Below, piece by piece: positions 24,184-33,462 of a DNA stretch of 39,920 nucleotides. Origin of the DNA: Candidatus Rariloculus versatilis (lineage in GTDB: Bacteria > Pseudomonadota > Gammaproteobacteria > Steroidobacterales > Rariloculaceae); assembly GCA_028278665.1 (NCBI GenBank), contig JAQAJI010000005.1, forward strand, positions 1 through 39,920. Direction: 5' to 3'. Below the pieces are notes generated by a model that was not told the origin of the DNA, did no database searches, and saw nothing but the letters and a program-made list of their open reading frames with translations. Position 1 is the stretch's first letter. Each line of letters opens with the position of its first letter. A program made the translations under genes and the position numbers.

Positions 24184-25402
24184 GTGAGACAGCCCTGGCA
24201 ACTCTCGATGGCGTTCCGATACCTGCGTGCGCGCAGCCGAAACGGGTTTATCTCGTTCATCTCGCTCGTTTCGATGGTAGGCATCGGGCTTGCCGTCGCG
24301 GTACTAATCGTCGTGCTGTCGGTAATGAATGGCTTCGAGTACGAGTTGCAACAGAGGATTCTCGGCATGGTGTCCGACGCGGCGATCACGGGTCTCGACG
24401 GGCCGCTCGATGACTGGCAGGCGGTCCGGGACCGGGCGCTCGCGCGGGAGGATGTCGTGGCTGCCGCCCCCGTGGGCGCAGGGCAGGGCGTGGTCGTCGC
24501 CGGGGGAGCCGCGGCGGGGGGAGTCCGCGGTGTCGGCGATCGCCGATGTGCTGCGCGAGGGCAGCATCGAGGCGCTTGAAGCCGGCAGCTTCAACATGCT
24601 GATCGGCAGCATGCTGGCCGAAGACCTCGGCATCGGCGTCGGCGACAGCATCGTGCTGGTGCTCGCACAGGGCCGGGTCACGCCGGCCGGCATCTTTCCA
24701 AGGATGCGCAGCTTCACCGTTGCCGGCGTTTTCGAGGCCGGCATGTACGAGTACGACCGCGGCCTGACTTTCGTGAACATGCATGACGGCGCGCGGCTCT
24801 TTGCGACCCGGGGGCAGGCGAGCGGCGTCAGGCTCGCCGTCACCGACATCTATTCCGCCGGCCGGACCGCGACCGAACTTGCGCTGGATCTCGGCGGCGG
24901 CTTCTACGTGACCGACTGGACTCGCCAGCACGTCAACTTCTTTCGCTCGATTCAACTGACGAAGACGATCATGTTCGTGATCCTGAGCCTCGTCGTCGGC
25001 GTCGCGGCATTCAACATCGTGTCGACGCTCGTGATGGTGGTCCGCGACAAGCGCGGCGACATCGCGATCCTGCGCAGCTACGGGGCATCGCCGTTCGGAA
25101 TCCTCGCGATCTTCGCGAACCAGGGCACGTTGATCGGGCTGCTCGGCACGCTGTTCGGGGTCGGTCTCGGGCTGCTCGTCGTGTCGCAACTGCAAGGCGC
25201 GGTCGCCGCATTTGAAGCCTGGTTCAACCTTGACCTGCTGTCCGGCGAGGTCTATTTCATCAGCGATCTGCCGGCCCGGGCCCAAGCGGGCGAAGTCACG
25301 CGAATCGCGCTGCTTGCACTGCTGCTTGCCGTTGCGGCGACGTTCTACCCGGCGCTCAGCGCCGCGCGCCAGGCACCGGCGGAGGCCTTGCGTCATGAAT
25401 AG
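24184..25402 (+). pseudogene. lolE: LolE-type lipoprotein permease, interrupted by a frameshift
   Basis: The gene starts at GTG 24184 (MRQPWQLSMAFRYLRARSRNG). It reads in frame 1 through the first helix and DWQAVRDRALAREDVVAAAP to about GGVRGV, then must shift to frame 2 near 24523-24535 to continue with ESAVSAIADVLREG. The rest is intact: EALEAGSFNMLIGSMLAEDLG, the FtsX-type helices, VVRDKRGDIAILRSYG, ending PAEALRHE. Comparison with LolC (LVRGVDPDEESAVS) shows that VRGVD and ESAVS are collapsed onto the same DNA, suggesting a 26-bp deletion between two copies of GTCCGCGGTGTCG. LolE is normally essential, so either LolC alone suffices or the deletion is a sequencing/assembly error; I favour an error or recent mutation because both halves are well conserved. 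Confidence 0.88.
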
Positions 25403-25560
25403 CGCCGCGGCAGGCGCTGTGAGGAACGCCGTCAATGGTGTCGCGCGGAGCGCTCGGAGGGCCGCCATGGGCAATGTCATGAGCGAGGGGCCGGCAGCAG
25501 TTGCGCGGGCAGATCATCGGCAAGCGCACGGCGGATGCCACGGGAAGTGCCATGAGTAAG
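25395..25560 (+). other. lolE-lolD junction with a degenerate copy of the lolD start region
   Basis: Between the lolE stop (25402) and the lolD start (25552) is a 150-bp gap, unusual for an otherwise tight operon. An open frame of 54 codons begins at 25395 (overlapping the lolE end) and ends at 25560, just inside lolD; it has no recognisable family. Bases 25467-25500 resemble 25540-25573, the true lolD start region, at about 24 of 34 positions. The first copy reads MSEGPAA and the lolD start reads MSKGQAA. The copies are 73 bp apart and therefore in different frames. A decayed partial duplication is the simplest reading; chance similarity in GC-rich DNA is possible. Confidence 0.4.
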
Positions 25561-26247
25561 GGGCAGGCCGCGGGATCCGTGCTGCGCGCCGCGGGTCTGG
25601 TCAAGACCTTCAGCGAGGCCGGGCGCGTGCTCGAGGTCCTGCGCGGGATCGATCTCGAAGTCGCGGCAGGGGACCGCATTGCGATCGTCGGCGCCTCGGG
25701 ATCGGGCAAGACCACATTGCTGCAGTTGCTCGGCGGGCTCGACGAACCGACGGCCGGCGAGGTCGTCGTCGCCGGCGAATCGATGCATCGCCTCGGCCAT
25801 GCCGCGCGCGGACGCCTGCGCAACCGCGCGCTCGGTTTCGTCTACCAGTTTCACCACCTTCTGCCGGAGTTCTCCGCACTCGAGAACGTCGCAATGCCGT
25901 TGCTCGTTCGCGGCATGCGGCCCGCCGAAGCCGAACGTGAGTCGCACACGATGCTCGAGCGCGTAGGGCTCGCCGAGCGCACCGAGCATCGACCCGGCGA
26001 ACTCTCGGGCGGCGAGCGGCAGCGAACGGCGGTTGCCCGCGCGCTGGTCACGCGACCGGCGGCCGTGCTCGCCGACGAGCCGACTGGCAATCTCGACCGG
26101 CCCACGGGGATGCGCGTATTTGACGTGTTGCTCGAACTGAACGCATCGCTCGGCACGAGCCTCGTCGTCGTTACGCACGACCCCGATCTCGCGGCGCGAA
26201 TGGATCGCGTCCTCACGCTCAAGGACGGCAAATTGCAAGCAATCTAG
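25552..26247 (+). CDS. lolD: Lipoprotein-releasing system ATP-binding protein LolD
   Basis: A 231-residue ABC ATPase driving LolC/E. Walker A is [18 protein letters not shown] (about 48-65), the Q-loop is [19 protein letters not shown] (the LolD-type sequence), the signature is LSGGERQR, Walker B is [12 protein letters not shown] and the switch His is in VVTHD. The ATG at 25552 has GGAAG upstream and gives the family start length. A TTG at 25501 would add 17 unrelated residues. A partial copy of its start region lies about 73 bp upstream. Confidence 0.95.
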   Translation: MSKGQAAGSVLRAAGLVKTFSEAGRVLEVLRGIDLEVAAGDRIAIVGASGSGKTTLLQLLGGLDEPTAGEVVVAGESMHRLGHAARGRLRNRALGFVYQFHHLLPEFSALENVAMPLLVRGMRPAEAERESHTMLERVGLAERTEHRPGELSGGERQRTAVARALVTRPAAVLADEPTGNLDRPTGMRVFDVLLELNASLGTSLVVVTHDPDLAARMDRVLTLKDGKLQAI

Positions 26248-26294
26248 ACAGCACCGAACGGGTCTCCGGAGCGCGCGGACAGAGTCGGTTCGCA

Positions 26295-28802
26295 ATGGCT
26301 CCGGGCTGCGGGGAATCTGCCCCGGGCACACGGCGGCGGTTCATTCCGGGCGGCTTGCCGGCGATCGCCGGCGCGTGGCTGCTCGGCAATCTCTGTGTGC
26401 AGTTGTTGCCGGGGCTGCCGGGCGCGCTGCTAACGGTGCCGCTCGTTCTGGCGGCGGCCCTGGCGTTCGCCTTTCCTGTTGTGAGGCGGCTCGGGCAAGC
26501 CATGGGCCTTCCCGGAGGACTCGCGACGGCCCTGGCGTTCGCTTGCCCCGCCGTGCGACTGACCGGCTTTGCGATCGCCGGATTTCTCTGGACGGCCTTC
26601 CACGCGGATGCACGGCTCGACGCGCGTTTGCCCGAATCGCTGGCGGGCGGTGACTTCGAGCTTACCGGCTGGGTCGACGCCTTGCCGAGCGTCGACGAGG
26701 CTCGCGCCGTGTTTTCGTTCCGCGTTGATCGCGGCAGCAATGAACAGGTACCTGAACGGCTGCGCCTGACCTGGTACGATGCGCCGGCTGACCTTGCCGC
26801 AGGACGGGACTACGCGCTCGTGGTGCGACTGCGTGCCCCGCGCGGGCTCGCAAACCCCGGGGCGTTCGACTACGAACGCTGGCTCATGCTCGAGGATTAC
26901 GGTGCAACGGGCTACGTGCGTTCGGGCGGCGCCGCCTCGCGGCAGCACGGCCTCGCACAGCGATGGTTGATGAGGCGTCAGGCAATTGCGAACCGGATCG
27001 CCGCGGCAAGTCCGAGTCCTGGCGCCGGCGCGCTGATCACCGCGCTTGCCATCGGCGAACGCGGCGGGTTCGAGGACAGCCACTGGGAGTGGTTGCGTCG
27101 GACCGGCACAAGTCACCTGGTCGCTATCAGCGGAATGCACATCGGACTCGTCGCCGCGTTCGCATTCGCACTGGCGCGCCTGATCGTGCTCAGGCTGCCG
27201 CAGCCGCTCGCAAATTACGACCTCGAGGCCGCGGCTGCGGCAAGCGCCGCCGCCGCAATCGCCTATGCCGCGCTTGCCGGCTTCGGCCTGCCGACGCAGC
27301 GCGCGGTGCTCATGGTCGCCGTCGCACTCGCGATGCTCGTCAGCCGCCGCACTGTCGGTCTTTTCCATGGACTCGCTGCAGCGCTCCTCGCAATTCTCGT
27401 GTGGGATCCGCTTGCGACGCTTACTGCATCGTTCTGGCTGTCGTTCGGTGCCGTGGCCGCGCTGCTTGCGCTGGGCAGCAGCGGCGAGTTCACGGCGCCG
27501 CGAGACGGCGTCGAAGCGCAGCAGACGAGGCGGCTCGGGCTGTTTTCGCGGGTACGGGAAACTGCCAACACCCGGTCTGCCTGGCGGTTCGGATTGTTCG
27601 CCCGCGTGCAGTGGAATATCACGCTCGCCCTCGTGCCGCTGTCGAGCCTCTTCTTCGGCGAAATTTCACTTGTCTCGCCGCTCGTAAATTTCATCGCGAT
27701 CCCGTTTTTCAGTCTCATCATGGTGCCGCTCACACTCGCAAGCACGGTTGCGCTCATGCTGGGTGAAGCCGGGCAAGTGCTGCTCGTCCTGACCGGGTAT
27801 CTCGCCGACGGAGCCTGGGCGGTACTGGACTGGATCGCGCGCTGGCCCTGGGCTGCGGTTGCGCTGCCGCAGCCCGCACCTCTCGCCGCGACGCTGGCGG
27901 TGCTCGCGGTCTTCATGGGACTCGCCTGGCACCCGCTGCCTGGGCGCAGCTTCGCCTGGCTTGGACTCGTACCGCTCGCGTTCGGCGCATCCGGCAGGCC
28001 GCCGCCAGGCATGGCCGATGTGCTCGTCTTCGATGTCGGCCACGGTCTCGCCGTCCTCGTCGAGACGGCTGACCGACGAATGCTCTATGACGCAGGGCCC
28101 GTGGCGCGGTCGGGGTTCGATGCCGGGCGCGAAATCATCGTCCCCGGACTGATGCGGCGCGACGATCGCGCTCTGGATCTTCTGCTCGTCGGTCATGCCG
28201 ACGCCGATCACTCCGGTGGTGCCGGCGCGGTGCTCGCGGCCTATCCGCAAGCCAATGTGCTGCACGGGCCTGACGTCGACGCATTGCGAGGCAGCGTTTG
28301 CGTCGCGGGTCAGAGCTGGGTCTGGGACGAGGTGCGCTTCGACATCTTCCATCCGCCCCCGGCGTTCCACCCGCTCGGCAACGAGAGTTCCTGCGTGCTC
28401 AAGGTCTCCACGCACTCCGGTTCCATGCTCATTACGGGCGACGTCGAGTCGCGGGCGGAGCGGCTGCTTGCCGAGAACGAGGGCATTCGCGCGGACGTTG
28501 CGATCGTGCCCCATCACGGCAGCGCGACCTCGTCGTCAGCGCGGTTCGTTGCGGCAATCGGGGCGAGCACGGCAATCGTCTCGGCCGGCTACGCGAACCG
28601 CTGGGGGTTTCCGAAGCCCGAAGTCCGGCAGCGCTGGGAAGCGGCGGGCGCCCGGCTCATCGTCACGGGCGAAACCGGCGCCGTGCGATTCAGGCTCGGT
28701 GCAGGCCCTGTGCGCCCCCAAACAGAACGTGCCGCCACGCGCCGCTACTGGCGCGCGAGAACGCCCCTGCTGTCTGGAGAAACCCCGGTAGGCACGCTAT
28801 AG
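26295..28802 (+). CDS. comEC: DNA internalization channel ComEC/Rec2
   Basis: An 835-residue polytopic membrane protein that carries transforming DNA across the inner membrane. It has an N-terminal DUF4131-type region with two helices and an OB-like soluble part (about 60-220). The Competence domain (about 235-560) has the block GTSHLVAISGMHIGLVAAFAF, then GFGLPTQRAVLMV and FGEISLVSPLVNFIAIPFFS. The C-terminal metallo-beta-lactamase-like domain (about 575-800) has GHADADHSGG (about 633-642) and VPHHGSATSSS. Two similar phrases, RLGLFSRVRE and RFGLFARVQW, occur 18 residues apart before the last helices. Natural competence is suggested but not proven by this gene alone. Confidence 0.93.
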   Translation: MAPGCGESAPGTRRRFIPGGLPAIAGAWLLGNLCVQLLPGLPGALLTVPLVLAAALAFAFPVVRRLGQAMGLPGGLATALAFACPAVRLTGFAIAGFLWTAFHADARLDARLPESLAGGDFELTGWVDALPSVDEARAVFSFRVDRGSNEQVPERLRLTWYDAPADLAAGRDYALVVRLRAPRGLANPGAFDYERWLMLEDYGATGYVRSGGAASRQHGLAQRWLMRRQAIANRIAAASPSPGAGALITALAIGERGGFEDSHWEWLRRTGTSHLVAISGMHIGLVAAFAFALARLIVLRLPQPLANYDLEAAAAASAAAAIAYAALAGFGLPTQRAVLMVAVALAMLVSRRTVGLFHGLAAALLAILVWDPLATLTASFWLSFGAVAALLALGSSGEFTAPRDGVEAQQTRRLGLFSRVRETANTRSAWRFGLFARVQWNITLALVPLSSLFFGEISLVSPLVNFIAIPFFSLIMVPLTLASTVALMLGEAGQVLLVLTGYLADGAWAVLDWIARWPWAAVALPQPAPLAATLAVLAVFMGLAWHPLPGRSFAWLGLVPLAFGASGRPPPGMADVLVFDVGHGLAVLVETADRRMLYDAGPVARSGFDAGREIIVPGLMRRDDRALDLLLVGHADADHSGGAGAVLAAYPQANVLHGPDVDALRGSVCVAGQSWVWDEVRFDIFHPPPAFHPLGNESSCVLKVSTHSGSMLITGDVESRAERLLAENEGIRADVAIVPHHGSATSSSARFVAAIGASTAIVSAGYANRWGFPKPEVRQRWEAAGARLIVTGETGAVRFRLGAGPVRPQTERAATRRYWRARTPLLSGETPVGTL

Positions 28803-28803
28803 T
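28775..28803 (+). promoter_or_regulatory. Candidate sigma-70 promoter of exbB
   Basis: TGGAGA (28775-28780, four of six matches to TTGACA), a 17-bp spacer and TATAGT (28798-28803). It overlaps the comEC stop codon and ends 32 bp before the exbB ATG. This is the best-spaced promoter I see in the window. Confidence 0.5.
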
Positions 28804-28835
28804 TCGGGCCATATTCCGGGAGTTGCGGGGATCTC

Positions 28836-29498
28836 ATGCTCGAGATCGTGCAAGCAGGCGGCTGGCTGATGCTGCCGATCATTGCCTGCTCGATCGTGGC
28901 TGCCGCGATCGTTCTCGAAAGGCTCTGGACGCTTCGTCCGGAGCACGTCTCCCCAAGAAACCTGGTCCGCCAGGTGCACGAGTGGGCCAGGCACGATCAG
29001 CTCGACCCCGGCCATCTGCAGAAACTGCACCAGAACTCACCGCTCGGCCAGATACTCGCGACGGCGCTTACGCATCGGCACGCCGACCGGGAGGTCGTCA
29101 AGGAGAAGATCGAAGACAGCGGCCGGCATGTCGTGCACGAACTGGAGCGCTACCTGACTTCGCTCGGCACGATTGCCGCGATCTCGCCGCTGCTCGGTCT
29201 GCTCGGCACCGTGATAGGCATGATCAAGGTGTTCGCTGCGATTACCGCGAACGGCGTCGGCAACCCTGCCGTGCTCGCCGGGGGTATCTCGGAGGCCCTG
29301 ATCACGACAGCCGCCGGCCTCTGTGTCGCGATACCGGCACTGATCGGGTATCGCTATCTGCGCGGGCGTGTCGACGGACTCGTCGTGCAGATGGAGAAGG
29401 AGACGGTCAGGTTCCTCGACTCGCTGCTCGAGCGCAGGCGGTCGGAGCTGATGTCCGTGAGCAATGAACCTTCGGCGCCGCTCAAACGACGAGCCTGA
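28836..29498 (+). CDS. exbB: MotA/TolQ/ExbB proton channel family protein
   Basis: A 220-residue inner-membrane protein. It has a first helix at about 8-28, a cytoplasmic helical region, and two further helices with the family block GTIAAISPLLGLLGTVIGMIK (about 110-130) and GGISEALITTAAGLCVAIPALIGY (about 149-172). It forms a proton channel with the following ExbD-type protein and energises an outer-membrane or envelope process through a TonB- or TolA-like partner not in this window. In Pseudomonas and relatives such a pair also sits between comEC and lpxK. Its exact client is unknown. It overlaps exbD by 35 bp. Confidence 0.9.
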   Translation: MLEIVQAGGWLMLPIIACSIVAAAIVLERLWTLRPEHVSPRNLVRQVHEWARHDQLDPGHLQKLHQNSPLGQILATALTHRHADREVVKEKIEDSGRHVVHELERYLTSLGTIAAISPLLGLLGTVIGMIKVFAAITANGVGNPAVLAGGISEALITTAAGLCVAIPALIGYRYLRGRVDGLVVQMEKETVRFLDSLLERRRSELMSVSNEPSAPLKRRA

Positions 29499-29886
29499 AA
29501 TCAACCTCACGTCGTTGATCGACGTCGTGCTGTTGCTGCTCGTGTTCTTCATGGTCTCGACCAGCTTTGTCCGCGAGGCCGAAATCAGTCTGCGACTGCC
29601 CGAGGCGAATGCCGAGACACGGCCTCAGGCCGAAAGTGAAATCCTCGAGATCACGATTTCGCAAACGGGCAGCTACGCGGTCAACGGGCGGCCGCTCGTC
29701 AACAACGAGCGCAGCACGCTCAGGGCCGCCATCGAGCGGCTTGCCGGGAATGATCGCGAATTGGCCGTGTTCATACGGGCCGATGCCGAAGCTCGGCACC
29801 AGGCGGTCGTGACGGCGCTGGACGTTGCCGGTCAGACCGGTTTCGTCGAGATCAGCATCGCGACGGTGAGTTCCCCCGACGGCTGA
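29464..29886 (+). CDS. exbD: ExbD/TolR family biopolymer transport protein
   Basis: A 140-residue protein with one N-terminal transmembrane helix (about 17-35). The conserved proton-carrying Asp is Asp20 in NLTSLIDVVLLLLVFFM. A periplasmic domain follows (VNGRPLVNNERSTLRAAI, VFIRADAEARHQAVV, ISIATVSS). It starts inside exbB and is followed 3 bp later by msbA, so the pair is probably co-transcribed with the lipid A transport genes. ExbD rather than TolR is a label of convenience. Confidence 0.9.
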   Translation: MNLRRRSNDEPEINLTSLIDVVLLLLVFFMVSTSFVREAEISLRLPEANAETRPQAESEILEITISQTGSYAVNGRPLVNNERSTLRAAIERLAGNDRELAVFIRADAEARHQAVVTALDVAGQTGFVEISIATVSSPDG

Positions 29887-29889
29887 CCC

Positions 29890-31641
29890 ATGATCCTGCG
29901 GCTCAATCCCGACGTAATGAGCGTTTACCGTCGGCTGCTCGCCTACGTTTCGCCCTACTGGTACGTCATCGTGCCGGCCGTGGCCGCGATCGTCATCTAC
30001 GCCGGGATCTCGCTGACGGTGCCGCTCTTCCTCAGAGACATCATCGATCAGCTCGTCGAGGATGAACTGAACCGGGGCAGTCCGTTTCGGCTGCCGGCAT
30101 TGATCGCCATCGTTTTCGCGTTGCGCGGCGCGATGGATTTTCTGACGGTTTACGGTCTGAACTGGGTTGGCCGCTCGGCGATACGCGACCTGCGCGAAGA
30201 GCTGTTCGACAGCTACCTGCACCTGCCGGCCGGTTTCCATGACCGCAGTTCCACCGGCGCGCTGATCTCGAAGCTCACGTTCAATACCGAACAGGTTGCC
30301 GAGGCCGTGTCAAATGCGGTGGCGGTCGTCGTTCGCGACAGCCTGCTCGTGCTCGGCATGCTCGGCATGATGATCTATTTCAACGTGCGCCTGACGCTGC
30401 TGATCGTCGTGGTCGGTCCGGTGATCGCGCTGCTCGTCGGGGTCATGGGCCGGGCGTTCCGGCGCCAGAGCACACGGATCCAGGATTCGATGGGCGATGT
30501 AACTCGGCTGACCGAACAGACCCTGCGCGGCAGTCGCATCGTGAAGATCTTCGCCGGCGAGAAGCAGGAGCAGGCGCAGTTCGTCCGGGTCAACGCGAAG
30601 AACTTCCGTCTGCACCTGCGCGTGGCCGCGATCCGCGCGTTCGGCGATGCGCTGATCCAGTACATCGTTGCCCTGGGCGTCGCCGTCATCGTCTTTTTCG
30701 TGTTCTCGGGCTGGTTCTCGATCGAACTGACGGCGGCCACGTTCATGGGGTTCATCGGCGCGCTCGCGATGCTGCTCGCGCCGCTCAAGCGCCTGGTCAA
30801 CATCAATGTCGCGCTGCAGCGCGGGATCGCGGCTGCGGAGAGCCTCTTCGAGGTGCTCGACGAACCCGGCGAACCGGATCAGGGCAAGACGCCGCTGGCG
30901 CAAGCGCAGGGCAATGTCGAATATCGGGATGTCCGGTTCGCTTACGACGAGGCCAACGGGGCGGTTCTCCAGCACGTCAGCTTCGAGGCGCCATCCGGAA
31001 CGACGATCGCCGTCGTCGGCCGCTCGGGCAGCGGCAAGTCGACGCTCGTGGGGCTGTTGCCGCGCTTCTACGACATCGACAGCGGCCGGATCCTGCTCGA
31101 CGGAACGGACATCCGCGAGTTCGGGCTTGCGGACCTCCGCCGGCAGATCAGCTTCGTAAGCCAGGATGTCGTGCTCTTTGATGACAGCATCGCGGGCAAC
31201 ATCGCCTACGGTGCGTTGCGAGAGTGCTCGCGCGCCGCCATCGAGCGGGTGGCGAAAGCCGCACATGTATCTGAATTTGCTTCAGAATTGCCCGATGGCC
31301 TCGATGCGCGGGTCGGCGAGCGCGGGGTGCTGCTGTCCGGCGGGCAGCGCCAGCGCGTGGCGATCGCCCGGGCCCTGCTCAAGGACGCACCGGTGCTGAT
31401 CCTGGACGAGGCGACGTCGGCACTGGATACGGAATCCGAGCGCCACGTTCAGGATGCACTGCGGCGCCTGATGCGGGGCAGAACGACGCTCGTGATCGCC
31501 CACCGCCTGTCAACGGTCGAGGATGCGGATCGAATCATCGTGATGAAGGATGGCCGGATTGTGGAGCAGGGGACTCACCGGGAACTCACCCGGCAAAACG
31601 GCTGGTATTCGATGCTGCACGGCATGCAGTTTGCGGAATAG
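29890..31641 (+). CDS. msbA: Lipid A export ATP-binding/permease protein MsbA
   Basis: A 583-residue ABC half-transporter that flips lipid A-core across the inner membrane. Six helices occupy about residues 15-320. The ATPase domain has Walker A GRSGSGKSTLVGLLPRFYD (about 377-395), Q-loop SFVSQDVVLFDDSIAGNI, signature LSGGQRQRVAIARALL (about 481), Walker B VLILDEATSALD and IAHRLSTVEDAD. The MsbA label is supported by the transmembrane region (FHDRSSTGALISKLTFNTEQV) and by the neighbouring lpxK, as in many gammaproteobacteria. The ATG at 29890 follows exbD by 3 bp. Confidence 0.94.
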   Translation: MILRLNPDVMSVYRRLLAYVSPYWYVIVPAVAAIVIYAGISLTVPLFLRDIIDQLVEDELNRGSPFRLPALIAIVFALRGAMDFLTVYGLNWVGRSAIRDLREELFDSYLHLPAGFHDRSSTGALISKLTFNTEQVAEAVSNAVAVVVRDSLLVLGMLGMMIYFNVRLTLLIVVVGPVIALLVGVMGRAFRRQSTRIQDSMGDVTRLTEQTLRGSRIVKIFAGEKQEQAQFVRVNAKNFRLHLRVAAIRAFGDALIQYIVALGVAVIVFFVFSGWFSIELTAATFMGFIGALAMLLAPLKRLVNINVALQRGIAAAESLFEVLDEPGEPDQGKTPLAQAQGNVEYRDVRFAYDEANGAVLQHVSFEAPSGTTIAVVGRSGSGKSTLVGLLPRFYDIDSGRILLDGTDIREFGLADLRRQISFVSQDVVLFDDSIAGNIAYGALRECSRAAIERVAKAAHVSEFASELPDGLDARVGERGVLLSGGQRQRVAIARALLKDAPVLILDEATSALDTESERHVQDALRRLMRGRTTLVIAHRLSTVEDADRIIVMKDGRIVEQGTHRELTRQNGWYSMLHGMQFAE

Positions 31642-31652
31642 GTGTCCCCGGT

Positions 31653-32678
31653 ATGGCGGATTGGGCGCGGCGTCGCCTGACAGGGCTTTTCAACGCGATC
31701 TGGTACGGCGGCAGTCCGCTCGGATGGTTGCTTTGGCCCGTTGCGTTGCCATATCGGACGGCCGCTGTGCTCAGGCGGGCGCTTTACCGGCGGGGCCTGC
31801 TGCGAGTGGTCGACCCGGAGGCGCCGGTCCTCGTCGTCGGCAACATCACGGTCGGCGGCACCGGCAAGACGCCGTGCATCGTCTGGCTCGCCGCAGCCCT
31901 GCAGCAGCGCGGACTGGACGTCGGGATCGTGACGCGCGGTTACAAGGGACGTGCACGGGCATGGCCGCAATGGGTCACGCGCGACAGCGATCCCGGCCAG
32001 GTGGGCGACGAGCCCGTGCTCCTCGCGCAACGTACGGGGTTTCCGGTTGCGGCGGGACCTGACCGCGTCGCGGCGGCGAAATTTCTGCTCGCACGGCGCA
32101 AGGTCGATGTGCTGCTCGCGGACGACGGTCTGCAGCACTATCGCCTCGGGCGGCGCTTCGAGATCGGCGTCGTGGACGGTCAGCGGGGTCTCGGCAACGG
32201 ATTGTGCCTGCCGGCCGGTCCGCTGCGCGAACCTGCCGGGCGGCTCGACTCGGTCGATGCGATCGTCGTGAATTCGGGCGGCTGGGGGCAGGGACGCGGG
32301 GATGTGTACAGGGCGGCGCTCGCGCCGGTGCGCGTGGAGCGCCTCGCCGACGGCGCGGTGCGCGGTCTCGATGACTTCAAGGGCAGCGAGGTGCACGCCG
32401 TCGCCGGGATCGGTCACCCGGAGCGCTTCTTTGCGCTGCTCGAGCGCAGCGGCGTCACCGTCGATCCGCGGCCGTTGGGCGATCACGCCACGATTCGCGA
32501 AGCCGATCTCGGCTTCGCTGACGCGGCTGCGGTGCTGATCACCGAGAAGGACGCTGTAAAATGCCGCAGTTTCGCGCCGCGAAACACATGGGCGGTAATT
32601 GTCGATCTGGCGTTCGAAGGCGATGACGGAGACCGGCTGATGGAGGTCCTGATGCGGCAACTTGAAGTTCAGGGCTGA
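31653..32678 (+). CDS. lpxK: Tetraacyldisaccharide 4'-kinase
   Basis: A 341-residue inner-membrane kinase that phosphorylates the lipid A precursor (sixth step of the Raetz pathway). An N-terminal membrane-associating hydrophobic stretch (about 20-38) precedes Walker [20 protein letters not shown] (about 62-80). Further blocks are [40 protein letters not shown] and [12 protein letters not shown]. The ATG lies 11 bp after msbA. kdsB follows after 5 bp. The small Trm112-like gene often found between lpxK and kdsB is missing. Confidence 0.95.
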   Translation: MADWARRRLTGLFNAIWYGGSPLGWLLWPVALPYRTAAVLRRALYRRGLLRVVDPEAPVLVVGNITVGGTGKTPCIVWLAAALQQRGLDVGIVTRGYKGRARAWPQWVTRDSDPGQVGDEPVLLAQRTGFPVAAGPDRVAAAKFLLARRKVDVLLADDGLQHYRLGRRFEIGVVDGQRGLGNGLCLPAGPLREPAGRLDSVDAIVVNSGGWGQGRGDVYRAALAPVRVERLADGAVRGLDDFKGSEVHAVAGIGHPERFFALLERSGVTVDPRPLGDHATIREADLGFADAAAVLITEKDAVKCRSFAPRNTWAVIVDLAFEGDDGDRLMEVLMRQLEVQG

Positions 32679-32683
32679 CCAAA

Positions 32684-33430
32684 GTGACTGATTTCATCGT
32701 CGTTATCCCCGCCCGCTACGGATCCACCCGCTTGCCGGGCAAGGCGCTCGCCGATATCGCAGGGCGGCCGATGATCGCCTGGGTGCACGAGCGCGCGAGC
32801 CGCTCGAAGGCACGCGAGGTCATCGTTGCGACTGACGACGATCGGATCGCCGCCGCATGCCGCGAATGCGGTGCGCGTGTGGAGATGACAGCCGCCGATC
32901 ACGCCAGCGGCAGCGACCGTATCGCGGAGCTCGCAGAGCGCTGCGGCTGGGACGACGCGCAGATCGTCGTCAACGTCCAGGGCGATGAGCCGCTGTTGCC
33001 GCCGAAGCTCGCAGACCAGGTCGCGGATCTGCTGGCCGGAACCCCGGGAGCGGCAATCGCGACGCTGACCACGCCGGTCTGCACCGAGGAAGAGTTTCGG
33101 GATCCGAACATGGTCAAGGTCATCGCGGACCGGGAGGGCTTTGCGCTCTATTTCAGTCGTGCGCCGATACCGTATCGGGCGGCGGGTCCACCGGCTTTCC
33201 CGGCGCGCCGCCATGTCGGCATCTACGCGTACCGTGCCGGCAGTCTCAAGGCCCTGTCGGCCGCACAGCCGTCGCCGATTGAGCGCGAGGAACGGCTCGA
33301 GCAGCTACGCGCGCTCCATCTTGGACTTCGTATCGCCGTTGCCGATGCCGTCGACGTACCGCCACGCGGTGTCGACACGAAGGAGGATCTCGAGGCGATC
33401 CAGGCGATCGTCGCATCGCGCCCGGACTGA
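32684..33430 (+). CDS. kdsB: 3-deoxy-manno-octulosonate cytidylyltransferase
   Basis: A 248-residue enzyme that makes CMP-Kdo for lipopolysaccharide. The nucleotide-binding block IPARYGSTRLPGKAL lies near residue 10, followed by VATDDDRI, HASGSDRIAEL, VNVQGDEPLLPP, FSRAPIPY, HVGIYAYR and GVDTKEDLEAI. The GTG start at 32684 fits the family (MTDFIVVIPARYG). With msbA and lpxK it forms a lipid A/Kdo cluster. Confidence 0.96.
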   Translation: MTDFIVVIPARYGSTRLPGKALADIAGRPMIAWVHERASRSKAREVIVATDDDRIAAACRECGARVEMTAADHASGSDRIAELAERCGWDDAQIVVNVQGDEPLLPPKLADQVADLLAGTPGAAIATLTTPVCTEEEFRDPNMVKVIADREGFALYFSRAPIPYRAAGPPAFPARRHVGIYAYRAGSLKALSAAQPSPIEREERLEQLRALHLGLRIAVADAVDVPPRGVDTKEDLEAIQAIVASRPD

Positions 33431-33462
33431 TCCCGGCGCACGAACCGCAGGCCACTCACGAC

